Of a DNA stretch of 46,078 nucleotides, positions 27,880 through 35,330 are shown piece after piece. The stretch lies in the NCBI GenBank assembly GCA_903864435.1, contig CAIPFY010000042.1, positions 1-46,078 of the forward strand. Direction: 5' to 3'. Below the pieces are notes generated by a model. It was not told where the DNA came from. It ran no database searches and was given only the letters and a program-made list of their open reading frames with translations. Both the position numbers and the translations under genes were made by a program. Position 1 is the first letter of the stretch; every line of letters begins with the position of its first letter. Source of the DNA: an uncultured Chloroflexota bacterium (GTDB lineage: Bacteria > Chloroflexota > Anaerolineae > Aggregatilineales > Phototrophicaceae).

Positions 27880-29232
27880 ATGTTGCAAATCCAACTGTCC
27901 GAATACCAGTTTCTCCGCGATCTGATCTTCAACCGCACAGGGTTGCGCGTGGATGACAGTCGGTATGATGATTTGATGGAAGTGCTGGAAACCATGCTGG
28001 TAGAAAGTCGGGCGGCATCCATCCACAATCTTCTCTATATGCTGTCGTCGCAAGCGACCACTGACCCCCTCTGGCAGCGCCTCGTAGACCTCATCACCAT
28101 TGGTGAGACTTACTTTTTCCGCAACAAAGACCAGTTCCGCGTCCTTCAAGACACCATCCTGCCGCAAATGATCGCGGAACGCCGCCAGCAAAACGCCCGT
28201 TTTCTGCGCATCTGGAGCGCCGGTTGCTCCACTGGCGAGGAACCCTATTCCATAGCGATTTTGCTGCGCGAACTGATCCCCGATATTGACGGGTGGAATA
28301 TCAACATCGTTGGTACCGACCTGAAGATGGCGAATCTCGAATTTGCACGCAAGGCCGTCTACCGTGACCACTCGTTCCGAATGGAAACCCGTTCGGACAT
28401 CAAAGGCAAGTGGTTCACGCCCAATGGTCGCCACTACGAACTGCGCCCGGAAGTGCGGCGCATGGTGACTTACACACCGCTCAACCTGATTAACGACGAG
28501 TACCCGACCATCCAGAACGGCATGATGAACTTCGATTTGATCGTCTGCCGTAACGTGACCATCTACTTTGAAGAATCGGTCACGCGGCAGGTGGTCAAAC
28601 GCTTCCATCAAACACTTACCGACAGCGGATGGTTGATGGTCGGTCATGCCGAGCCGATGATTAACACGCACAACGAATTCACGCCGCGCAACTATGAAAA
28701 TGCCATCTTCTATCAGAAGGCGAACGAACCGCAGCCCGTATTCCAGATGTACAATCCCTTCCCGGCAGCGGTTGACACCAAGCCCGCCGTAGTAGAATCG
28801 CCCCAGCAGGCACAGGAAGAAACGCAACTGATCCATTTGGCGAAGCTGGCAGCCGACCGTGCCGACTGGAAGCAGGCGCTTGATCTGCTCCAAAAGGCGG
28901 AGAAGGAAACCAGCCTGCGGATGCAACCGCAGCTGCATTACCTGAAGTCGCTGGTGCTATCCCATAACGCGGATGCTGAAGGGGCGCTGCAATCCCTGCG
29001 CCGCGCCATCTACTGCGACCCGAATTTCGCGCTGGCGCATTACGCTTTAGGCGAAATGTACGAAAAGCGGGGCGAATTGCGCGAGGCGCGTCGCCACTGG
29101 AATCTGGCGCAAAACTCGATTAGCCAGCTTGACCCGACCGCCAGCCTGCCGTTGGATGACGAATTGACCATCGAAATGTTCAAGGACTTGCTAGATTTTC
29201 GCCTGAACAACCTGACAGCGAAAAACCCATAG
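27880..29232 (+). CDS. cheR: CheR-type chemoreceptor methyltransferase with C-terminal TPRs
   Basis: A 450-residue SAM-dependent glutamate O-methyltransferase. Residues 1-75 form the CheR N-terminal helical domain, ITIGETYFFRNKDQF marks the catalytic region, and IWSAGCSTGEEPYSIAILL is the SAM-binding motif; FDLIVCRNVTIYF is the later family signature (usually CRNVLIYF). Residues about 305-430 carry at least two TPR-like repeats (LAADRADWKQALDLLQKAE, ALAHYALGEMYEKRGELREA), an arrangement known from alternative chemosensory systems such as FrzF and WspC, where it sets target specificity. GAGGAAG precedes the ATG. It opens the chemosensory operon; the next gene starts 11 bp on. No methyl-accepting receptor is encoded in the window, so its substrate lies elsewhere. 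Confidence 0.93.
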   Translation: MLQIQLSEYQFLRDLIFNRTGLRVDDSRYDDLMEVLETMLVESRAASIHNLLYMLSSQATTDPLWQRLVDLITIGETYFFRNKDQFRVLQDTILPQMIAERRQQNARFLRIWSAGCSTGEEPYSIAILLRELIPDIDGWNINIVGTDLKMANLEFARKAVYRDHSFRMETRSDIKGKWFTPNGRHYELRPEVRRMVTYTPLNLINDEYPTIQNGMMNFDLIVCRNVTIYFEESVTRQVVKRFHQTLTDSGWLMVGHAEPMINTHNEFTPRNYENAIFYQKANEPQPVFQMYNPFPAAVDTKPAVVESPQQAQEETQLIHLAKLAADRADWKQALDLLQKAEKETSLRMQPQLHYLKSLVLSHNADAEGALQSLRRAIYCDPNFALAHYALGEMYEKRGELREARRHWNLAQNSISQLDPTASLPLDDELTIEMFKDLLDFRLNNLTAKNP

Positions 29233-29243
29233 GGAAGTGAACG

Positions 29244-29780
29244 ATGTCGTTTTACAACTACTTTGACGAAGCTCAACGGGAAATCCTGCGGGAACGCGCC
29301 CGCCGTGTGGCGACTGCCGCGCAGGAAAACAACACAATCGCGGTGCGGGAAGTCCTGCTGGCGCGGGTGCAAAACGAGCGTTATATGCTCCCCGTCGAAG
29401 CAGTGCTGGCCGTATACGAAGACGCGCTGGTGACGCCCATTCCCTGTGTGCCAGCCTTCGTAGCTGGTCTGGTCAATCTGCGCGGCCATCTGGTGCCGGT
29501 GCTAGACCTCGCCAGCCTGCTGAACGTGACTCGTTCCCCCGATCAAGTCGCCAGCACCATCGTGGTTGCAGCCGCGCATGACTATCAAGTGGGGCTGCTG
29601 GTAGATCAGGCCAATGATGTACAGGCCATCGCTGAGGAGCAAATTCTGCCCGTGCCGATTACACTTGAACTGGGTCACGAAACCTATCTACAAGGGGTGA
29701 CGGTGGAAGGGGTGGCGCTCTTGAATCTGCACGCGATTCTGAGCGATCCCGCACTGAACGTAGATCAACAGCTTGCCTAA
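29244..29780 (+). CDS. cheW: CheW-like scaffold protein (first copy)
   Basis: A 178-residue protein with a CheW-type SH3-like domain at about 35-170 (VLLARVQNERYMLPVEAVLA, VPAFVAGLVNLRGHLVPVLDL, DYQVGLLVDQANDVQAI) preceded by a basic helical extension of some 35 residues (FDEAQREILRERARRVATAA). CheW proteins bridge the CheA P5 domain and receptor tips. The N-terminal extension is not part of the standard fold and could contact a different receptor or partner. It starts 11 bp after cheR with a GGGAAG ribosome site. A second CheW is encoded at 33731, so the operon has two adaptors, which is common when one kinase serves two arrays or when one adaptor modulates the other. Confidence 0.9.
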   Translation: MSFYNYFDEAQREILRERARRVATAAQENNTIAVREVLLARVQNERYMLPVEAVLAVYEDALVTPIPCVPAFVAGLVNLRGHLVPVLDLASLLNVTRSPDQVASTIVVAAAHDYQVGLLVDQANDVQAIAEEQILPVPITLELGHETYLQGVTVEGVALLNLHAILSDPALNVDQQLA

Positions 29781-29816
29781 ATAGACGCAGGGTTCCCCCG
29801 CTCTGCGGAGGTTGCC

Positions 29817-29870
29817 ATGAAGTCCGGTAGCGGACGCAACAAAGGACGGTGTTACGTTGAGCAGAGATGA
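29817..29870 (+). CDS. Possible 17-codon leader ORF overlapping the cheA start
   Basis: ATG 29817 follows a strong GGAGG (29807-29811) at five bases and encodes MKSGSGRNKGRCYVEQR, ending at TGA 29868-29870, which lies 14 bases inside cheA in another frame. cheA starts with TTG, a weak start, so translating this ORF could feed ribosomes to cheA by reinitiation. Whether it is translated cannot be told from sequence; a chance ORF is possible. Confidence 0.3.
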   Translation: MKSGSGRNKGRCYVEQR

Positions 29871-32229
29871 TGAACTTCTAAAAGAACTGCTACAAACCTT
29901 TCAGGCCGAAGCAGCCGAACATCTGGGAAACATGAACCAGACGCTGCTCAAGCTGGAACGACAGCCTGCCGAGCGTACCCGTGTCACGCTGCTGCAAGAT
30001 GCGTTCCGTACTGCTCACAGTTTGAAAGGTGCTGCCCGTGCGGTGGGGCTGGAAGACATTGAGCGTATCGCTCATGTCATGGAAGATGTACTCAAGCGCG
30101 CCCGCGATCATAAGTTACAATTAGACCCCGGCGCCTGCGACATTCTTTATAACGCGCTCGACTTCATTCAAATGATGCTGGACGGCAAAACGCCAGACAT
30201 TGATCTCATTTGCCAGCAAATTGCGGATTTGGCTGCCGAACCGCTGCCCGAACCTGAACCCGCAGCGCGGCCTGCCAAAACCAATGGCGAAATCAAGCCT
30301 GCGCCCGCCGCCAAAGCCAAAGCACCGCCCAAACCCGCGCCCGAACCCGCGCCGGTGCAGGCTGTAGAGCCGCCCGCGCCGGAACCCGAACCGGAGCCAG
30401 TCGTTCAGCCTGCCGCCGTAGCGCATCCGGTTGAGCCGGTGCATACACCCGCGCCCGAACAGAATCGCAATCACGAGAAACCACAAGGGGGCGACCCCCA
30501 GCACCCGCAGATGTCTTCCGAATCGGATGAAACCATCCGTGTCTCCATCTCCAAGCTGGATGCGCTTATGGCGCAAGCGGGCGAACTACTGGTAGCGAAG
30601 ATCGGCGCCGAACAGCGCGTGGCCGATATGCAGGACGTGCGGGCGCAACTGGCACAGTGGCCTAAAGCATGGCGCGAGATTAAAGCCCTGTTCCCCCGCG
30701 TCGCTTCCTCCAACGATGCGGGACGGCAGCTGGTCGAAATGCTCAACCGCCACTATGACTATCTGCAAAACGTCACCCGACAGATCAGCGTGACCGAGCA
30801 GGACATCAACCGCGACACCCTGCGCTTGGGCATGGTCACGGGACGGCTGCAAGACGAAGTGCGGCGCGTGCGCATGGTGCCGTTCCAGACGTTCGAGTCA
30901 TTGCTCCAGCGCACCCTGCGCGATGCAGCGCGTACCGAAAACAAGCAGGCCGTTCTCCTGTTGGAAGGTGGCGAGGTCGAGCTAGACAAAAAGGTGCTGG
31001 AGGCGCTTAAAGACCCGCTGTTGCACCTGCTCCGCAACGCCGTCGGACATGGCCTCGAAATGCCCGATGATCGCGTGAAAAAGGGCAAACCCGCCGAAGG
31101 TAAAGTGGGAATCACCGTCAGTCAGCACGGCAGCGAAGTGTGGATCATCGTTCACGACGATGGACACGGCTTCGATCTGGATGGGCTGCGGCGGGCTGCT
31201 AAAGCGGCGGGCATGGCGGAAGGCGATACGTCTGCCGATGATGTGATCGCCTATGCGTTCCAACCGGGGATCACCACCAACCAAAAAGTCACCGCCATTT
31301 CCGGGCGCGGCGTGGGGTTGGATGTGGTGCGCCAGCAGCTCGAAAACTTGCAGGGGCGCATCGTCGTCAAGAACAACCCCGGACACGGTGCCAGCTTCCA
31401 ACTGATCGTGCCTGTTTCGCTGGCGATGACCCGCGTGCTGCTGGTCAGCACCGGCCCCGAACTGTATGCGCTGCCGCTGGCTTCCATCGAAAAGATCATC
31501 GGCATCCGCAGCACCTTCAGCGTGGAAGGGCAGACCATGATTACGGTGGATGGCCGTCCGCTGCCACTCATTTCGCTCGGTGCGGCACTCCGTCGCCCTG
31601 CTCCCATGCCCAAGAATCCGCTGGCCGTGATTATGGGGATCGCAGAACAACGGTTGGCGCTGCTGGTAGATGACGTACTTACCGAACAGGAACTGGCAAT
31701 CAAACCGCTGGGGAAGCCGCTGCTGCGCGTGCCGAACGTGGCTGGCGCTGCCGTGCTGGGCAACGGCGAACCCATCATCATCCTGAATGCCGCTGATCTG
31801 GTAAAGTCGTCACGTTCGGCGCGTGGTATTACAATACTGTCTCAGGCTGAACGCGAACAGAAGCCGAAGTACTGGATTCTGGTGGTAGACGACTCCATCA
31901 CCACCCGCACGCTGGAGAAGAATATTCTCGAAACGGCGGGCTATGAAGTGGTCACTGCCACTGACGGACGGGAAGCGGTGGCGCAGTTGAAGAAAAATCC
32001 AATCTCGCTGGTGGTTTCGGACGTACAGATGCCCAATCTGGATGGCATCGGCCTATGTACCGAAATTCGAGGCAGCAGCGAGTACAAGGAAATGCCCATC
32101 ATCCTCGTCACCTCTCTTGAAAACCCGGAAGACCGCGAACGGGGTATGATGGCTGGCGCGAACGCCTACATCGTCAAAAGAGGGTTTAACCAAGCTGAGC
32201 TGCTGGCTACGATCACGCAGCTCCTATAA
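29857..32229 (+). CDS. cheA: CheA-type histidine kinase with C-terminal receiver (hybrid CheA)
   Basis: A 790-residue kinase. Domains: Hpt/P1 (about 5-110) with phospho-accepting H54 in AHSLKGAAR; a Pro-Ala-Glu-rich linker (about 130-215) with no recognisable P2 domain; P3 dimerisation (SISKLDALMAQAGELLVAK, about 230-300); ATPase with LLRNAVGHGLEMPDDRVKKG and ISGRGVGLDVVRQQLE; P5 CheW-like (about 515-645); and a receiver with D722 in VVSDVQMPNLDG. In the ATPase N-box the usual Asp of NxxDH is Gly, while Asn and His stay. The layout matches alternative-pathway kinases such as FrzE and WspE. TTG start with AAAGGACGG eight bases upstream. It is followed after 20 bp by cheB. The missing receptor implies action with receptors encoded elsewhere. 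Confidence 0.93.
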   Translation: MSRDDELLKELLQTFQAEAAEHLGNMNQTLLKLERQPAERTRVTLLQDAFRTAHSLKGAARAVGLEDIERIAHVMEDVLKRARDHKLQLDPGACDILYNALDFIQMMLDGKTPDIDLICQQIADLAAEPLPEPEPAARPAKTNGEIKPAPAAKAKAPPKPAPEPAPVQAVEPPAPEPEPEPVVQPAAVAHPVEPVHTPAPEQNRNHEKPQGGDPQHPQMSSESDETIRVSISKLDALMAQAGELLVAKIGAEQRVADMQDVRAQLAQWPKAWREIKALFPRVASSNDAGRQLVEMLNRHYDYLQNVTRQISVTEQDINRDTLRLGMVTGRLQDEVRRVRMVPFQTFESLLQRTLRDAARTENKQAVLLLEGGEVELDKKVLEALKDPLLHLLRNAVGHGLEMPDDRVKKGKPAEGKVGITVSQHGSEVWIIVHDDGHGFDLDGLRRAAKAAGMAEGDTSADDVIAYAFQPGITTNQKVTAISGRGVGLDVVRQQLENLQGRIVVKNNPGHGASFQLIVPVSLAMTRVLLVSTGPELYALPLASIEKIIGIRSTFSVEGQTMITVDGRPLPLISLGAALRRPAPMPKNPLAVIMGIAEQRLALLVDDVLTEQELAIKPLGKPLLRVPNVAGAAVLGNGEPIIILNAADLVKSSRSARGITILSQAEREQKPKYWILVVDDSITTRTLEKNILETAGYEVVTATDGREAVAQLKKNPISLVVSDVQMPNLDGIGLCTEIRGSSEYKEMPIILVTSLENPEDRERGMMAGANAYIVKRGFNQAELLATITQLL

Positions 32230-32249
32230 TCGAAGGGGAGTCAGGCTTT

Positions 32250-33314
32250 ATGCCCCAGAAGTTAGATGTGTTGGTTGTGGATGACAGCCGCACATCCCGT
32301 CAAATGTTGGTGCAACTTGTGAATAGTGCGCCAGATATGTTTGTAGTCGGAGAAGCATCGGACGGCGCCGAAGCGGTCAAAGTGGCCGCCAAACTGCGCC
32401 CGAAGGTGATTCTGATGGACATTGTCATGCCTCAGATGGATGGCCTGCAAGCCACCCGCGAGATCATGAGTACCCAGCCCACGCCCATTGTGCTCATCAC
32501 GGCCAGCCTTGAGGAGCAAGAAACCGACATCGCCTTTCAAGCCATCCGCGCCGGCGCCCTCACGGTGCTGCAAAAACCACGCGGCTCCCTCACGGGAGAA
32601 TTTACGGCGCAGGCCAACAGTTTACTAGGCACACTCCGAACAATGGCCGGAGTTCATGTGATTCGCCATTGGACGCGCTCGCAACCTGCCGGAAGTGCCG
32701 CAGCGCACCCCTTACCCCGAGTCACCGGCACACTGGCGGCCCCCGCTGAAATCGTCGCCATCGCCTCATCAACCGGCGGGCCTGCCGCGTTAAGCGAAAT
32801 CATCAAGAACCTGCCGCACACTTTCCCGCTGCCCATCGTGATTGTGCAGCATATCGCGTCGGATTTCGTGTCCTCGCTGGCGGGATGGTTGCGCGGCGTC
32901 ACACCTCTTAACGTCGAGATTGCCGTCCCCGGTCAACATCCGCACCCCGGCACGGTATATATCGCACCCTCCGGCGGTCATCTGAAAATGAATCGGCTGC
33001 ACGCCTTTGAATTAGACCCGGTTCAGGGTGCGACCCTGCACATGCCCTCCGGCGACTCCCTTTTAGGCTCGGTAGCCGCGTCCTATGGCGCACGCGCCAT
33101 CGGCGTTGTGCTGACCGGCATGGGCGACGACGGCGCACGCGGTCTGCGCGCCATGCACGATGCAGGCGCTTTTACGATTGCTCAAGATGAGGATACCTGC
33201 GTGGTTTATGGAATGCCTCAAGAAGCGGTCAAACATGGTGGTGTGAAACAAGTATTGCCACTGCCAGAGATTGCCCCCATTCTGGTCAAGCTCTCGCAGA
33301 CAGGAGGAAAATAA
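32250..33314 (+). CDS. cheB: CheB-type protein-glutamate methylesterase
   Basis: A 354-residue response regulator-methylesterase. The receiver (1-125) has the acidic D11-D12 and phospho-acceptor D57 in LMDIVMPQMDG. After a short linker, the CheB catalytic domain (about 165-350) shows the nucleophile serine in IASSTGGPAALSEII, the histidine in IVIVQHI, and the C-terminal LTGMGDDGARGLRAMHDAG with the catalytic aspartate. It removes methyl groups placed by CheR on receptor glutamates, resetting the kinase. AAGGGGAG precedes the ATG. The start of the next gene lies two bases after its stop codon, with that gene's GGAGG inside the cheB end, so the two are translated in tandem. Confidence 0.94.
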   Translation: MPQKLDVLVVDDSRTSRQMLVQLVNSAPDMFVVGEASDGAEAVKVAAKLRPKVILMDIVMPQMDGLQATREIMSTQPTPIVLITASLEEQETDIAFQAIRAGALTVLQKPRGSLTGEFTAQANSLLGTLRTMAGVHVIRHWTRSQPAGSAAAHPLPRVTGTLAAPAEIVAIASSTGGPAALSEIIKNLPHTFPLPIVIVQHIASDFVSSLAGWLRGVTPLNVEIAVPGQHPHPGTVYIAPSGGHLKMNRLHAFELDPVQGATLHMPSGDSLLGSVAASYGARAIGVVLTGMGDDGARGLRAMHDAGAFTIAQDEDTCVVYGMPQEAVKHGGVKQVLPLPEIAPILVKLSQTGGK

Positions 33315-33316
33315 AC

Positions 33317-33697
33317 ATGCCTGCTCTTGTTCTTCTGGTTGAAGATAGTCCCACACAGGCAATGGAAATTGCCGCCAATCTCCAGAAATACGGCTTTGAA
33401 GTCCAGATTGCTCAGGACGGATTAACGGCACTGCGCATGGTAGACGAACTCCACCCCGATCTGGTGGTGCTGGATGTGAACCTGCCCAAGATGGATGGTT
33501 ATCAGGTGTGCCGCCGCATCAAGCGTGACCCGAACACCGCCGGTATTCCGGTCATCATGCTCACCGTAGCCGATAGTTCCGAAGCCACCATGACCGGCCT
33601 CGAAGCGGGCGCGGACGACTATATCCCCAAAGATATATTCGCCAACGAAAACTTAATCTCTACGCTTCAGGCGTTCGATTTGGATGTAGGATCATAG
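33317..33697 (+). CDS. CheY-like single-domain response regulator
   Basis: A 126-residue receiver with D10 in LLVEDSPTQ, phospho-acceptor D53 in VLDVNLPKMDGYQ, threonine in IMLTVADS and the lysine in DDYIPKDIF. It has no DNA-binding or enzymatic output. The ATG comes two bases after cheB, with GGAGGAAAATAA as ribosome site overlapping the cheB stop. In the operon it is the natural target of CheA, either as the diffusible output or as a phosphate sink. It resembles PilG/PilH-like receivers more than flagellar CheY by motif style, but no motility genes are near, so the output (twitching, gliding, transcription or other) is open. Confidence 0.9.
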   Translation: MPALVLLVEDSPTQAMEIAANLQKYGFEVQIAQDGLTALRMVDELHPDLVVLDVNLPKMDGYQVCRRIKRDPNTAGIPVIMLTVADSSEATMTGLEAGADDYIPKDIFANENLISTLQAFDLDVGS

Positions 33698-33730
33698 TAG
33701 CAAACAACCGCACACAGCGGCGAGGGGCGT

Positions 33731-34150
33731 ATGGCGACCAAAGGCAATATCCACAACTATTTGTCGTTCCGTGTCGGTTATGAATGGTACGGCGTCAGCG
33801 TCAATGAAGTGATTGAAGTGCTGCATCTGGTGGCGCTGAACGAAGTCCCGGCCTCGAACATCATGGGGCTGATGACTCTGCGGGATCAGATCATGCCGGT
33901 GGTCAATCTACGTCAGCTTTTCCGCTTGCCCGAAGAACCGCTGCGTTTGGACACACCCATCATTGCCATTCGCACCCCGCAGGGCGGCCTCGGCCTTGTG
34001 GCAGATGAAACCGATGATGTGCGCGAAATTTTGGACGATCAGATACAGGCTTACAGTAGTTCCTATGTGAACCGTGTAGCACGGTCGGAGCAACGCCTGC
34101 TGCTGCTCCTCGATGTCAGCCAACTCGAACAGGTGGCGACTTACCGCTGA
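33731..34150 (+). CDS. cheW: CheW-like scaffold protein (second copy)
   Basis: A 139-residue CheW domain without extensions: YLSFRVGYEWYGVSVNEVIEVL, ASNIMGLMTLRDQIMPVVNLRQLF, GLGLVADETDDVREI and LLLLLDVSQLEQ. It differs clearly in sequence from the CheW at 29244. A GAGGGG site precedes the ATG (34 bp after the cheY-like gene). Two CheW proteins with one CheA suggest either two receptor classes or one adaptor and one modulator. Both are predicted cytoplasmic. Confidence 0.92.
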   Translation: MATKGNIHNYLSFRVGYEWYGVSVNEVIEVLHLVALNEVPASNIMGLMTLRDQIMPVVNLRQLFRLPEEPLRLDTPIIAIRTPQGGLGLVADETDDVREILDDQIQAYSSSYVNRVARSEQRLLLLLDVSQLEQVATYR

Positions 34151-34188
34151 CGACTGCCCTCCTGCTGTCGTCTGGAAAGGAAACAGAT

Positions 34189-35067
34189 ATGAGCGACCCT
34201 TCCATCCTTCTCGTCTCGGCTGACGACGAGTTGCGTACTCAACTCACCGATACACTGGAAAGCGGCAGTAATTACACCGTTTTGCCAGTCGCCAATTTCG
34301 ACGAAGCCCTCGACAAAATTCTCAACCAGCAGTTTATGCTGGTGATTAGCGATGTCCATCTCCCCATCATGTCAGGGTTCGACCTGCTGGCAGTGGTGGA
34401 TAGCCTGCGACCGGGAACCTCGGTGATGTTGATTGACGACCGTTTGCAGCCCAAATCGGCGCTGGCGGCGCTGCGATTGGGCGCGGTGGATTATCTCTAC
34501 CGTCCAATCAACTACGAATTTCTGCTGCTGCGCGTGAATCTGGAAATCGAACGTCGGCGCGCCGTGCAAAAAGCGGTCATCACCGCTCAGCCCATCCCCG
34601 ATCTGCGCGAACGCTCGATTGATCGCGAACGCTGGATCAACCCGGCCACCCGCCCGCTGGCGCTCATGATGAAGCGTTCCCAGTTCCGGCGCGTGGAAAC
34701 CATCATGAACGATCTGAGCGTCAATGTCGGGGCGGTCTTTGTCGGGTTCTTCGACTCGGATCACAACCTCATCAGCGCGGTGGGCGAACTGGAACACGCC
34801 GACCTGATTAGCATCCGTCATGCCCTCTCCACCAATCACAATAACCCGCGCCTCGCCGCGCTGCTCAAAGAACAGCAGTTTTCGCACACTTATCTGGAAG
34901 GTGACCATCATCACGTCTTTATGGTCAGCTTCGGCAAAATCCGCCCGATGACACTGGCGATCATCTGCGAATCGGGCATTAAACCCGGCATGGTGTGGTT
35001 AAGCTGCAAGAAATCCGCGCACGAGATCAACGACATCGTTTCGGCTGAACTCCAGCAAAGTGCCTGA
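34189..35067 (+). CDS. Receiver-Roadblock/LC7-like two-domain protein
   Basis: A 292-residue protein. Residues 5-125 form a receiver with D12-D13, phospho-acceptor D55 in VISDVHLPIMSG and a C-terminal YLYRPIN in which the usual Lys-Pro is Arg-Pro. After a basic linker, residues about 165-290 resemble a Roadblock/LC7 domain (VGAVFVGFFDSDHNLISAVG, ALLKEQQFSHTYLEGDHHHV, MTLAIICESGIKPGMVWLS). Roadblock proteins such as MglB bind and regulate small Ras-like GTPases of the MglA type, which set polarity. The assignment of the second domain is by pattern only. AAGGAA precedes the ATG. It is the last gene of the chemosensory operon and the likely output; no MglA-like GTPase is in the window. Confidence 0.78.
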   Translation: MSDPSILLVSADDELRTQLTDTLESGSNYTVLPVANFDEALDKILNQQFMLVISDVHLPIMSGFDLLAVVDSLRPGTSVMLIDDRLQPKSALAALRLGAVDYLYRPINYEFLLLRVNLEIERRRAVQKAVITAQPIPDLRERSIDRERWINPATRPLALMMKRSQFRRVETIMNDLSVNVGAVFVGFFDSDHNLISAVGELEHADLISIRHALSTNHNNPRLAALLKEQQFSHTYLEGDHHHVFMVSFGKIRPMTLAIICESGIKPGMVWLSCKKSAHEINDIVSAELQQSA

Positions 35068-35217
35068 TGGAACCCCACAGGCAGCCCAACCGTCCTCGCG
35101 GCCCCGCCGGGAGATTAGTTTGCGTTTGCCATCTGTTCACGGCGCTCACAAACCTTCAAAAATCCCCCGTTTTACACCGAAAAAACACGATCTTTGTCAT
35201 GTGTTATGCCTGTGTTT

Positions 35218-35246
35218 TTGACAATTGCTTAACCCCGCCTTAAAAT
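35218..35246 (+). promoter_or_regulatory. Strong sigma70-type promoter of the EF-G-like gene
   Basis: TTGACA (35218-35223), a 17-base spacer and TAAAAT (35241-35246) make a near-consensus promoter 85 bases before the start at 35331. A second TTGACA lies at 35253-35258 without a good -10. The earlier part of the gap (35068-35217) contains no gene or clear terminator for the chemosensory operon. Confidence 0.75.
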
Positions 35247-35330
35247 CTACCCTTGACAAATACATTTTCTTAAAAAGCTAGAGCTGGTCGAACCAGCAAT
35301 CGTTTCGTTTCATCCAAAGGAGATCTGTTT

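Noticed and set aside
27880-35067. Flagellar chemotaxis operon
   Set aside because: There are no flagellar genes or receptor nearby, and the hybrid CheA, CheR-TPR and receiver-Roadblock protein point to an alternative pathway.
35068-35217. Intrinsic terminator after the chemosensory operon
   Set aside because: GC-rich segments are present (CGCGGCCCCGCCGGG), but no stem followed by a T-run could be drawn.
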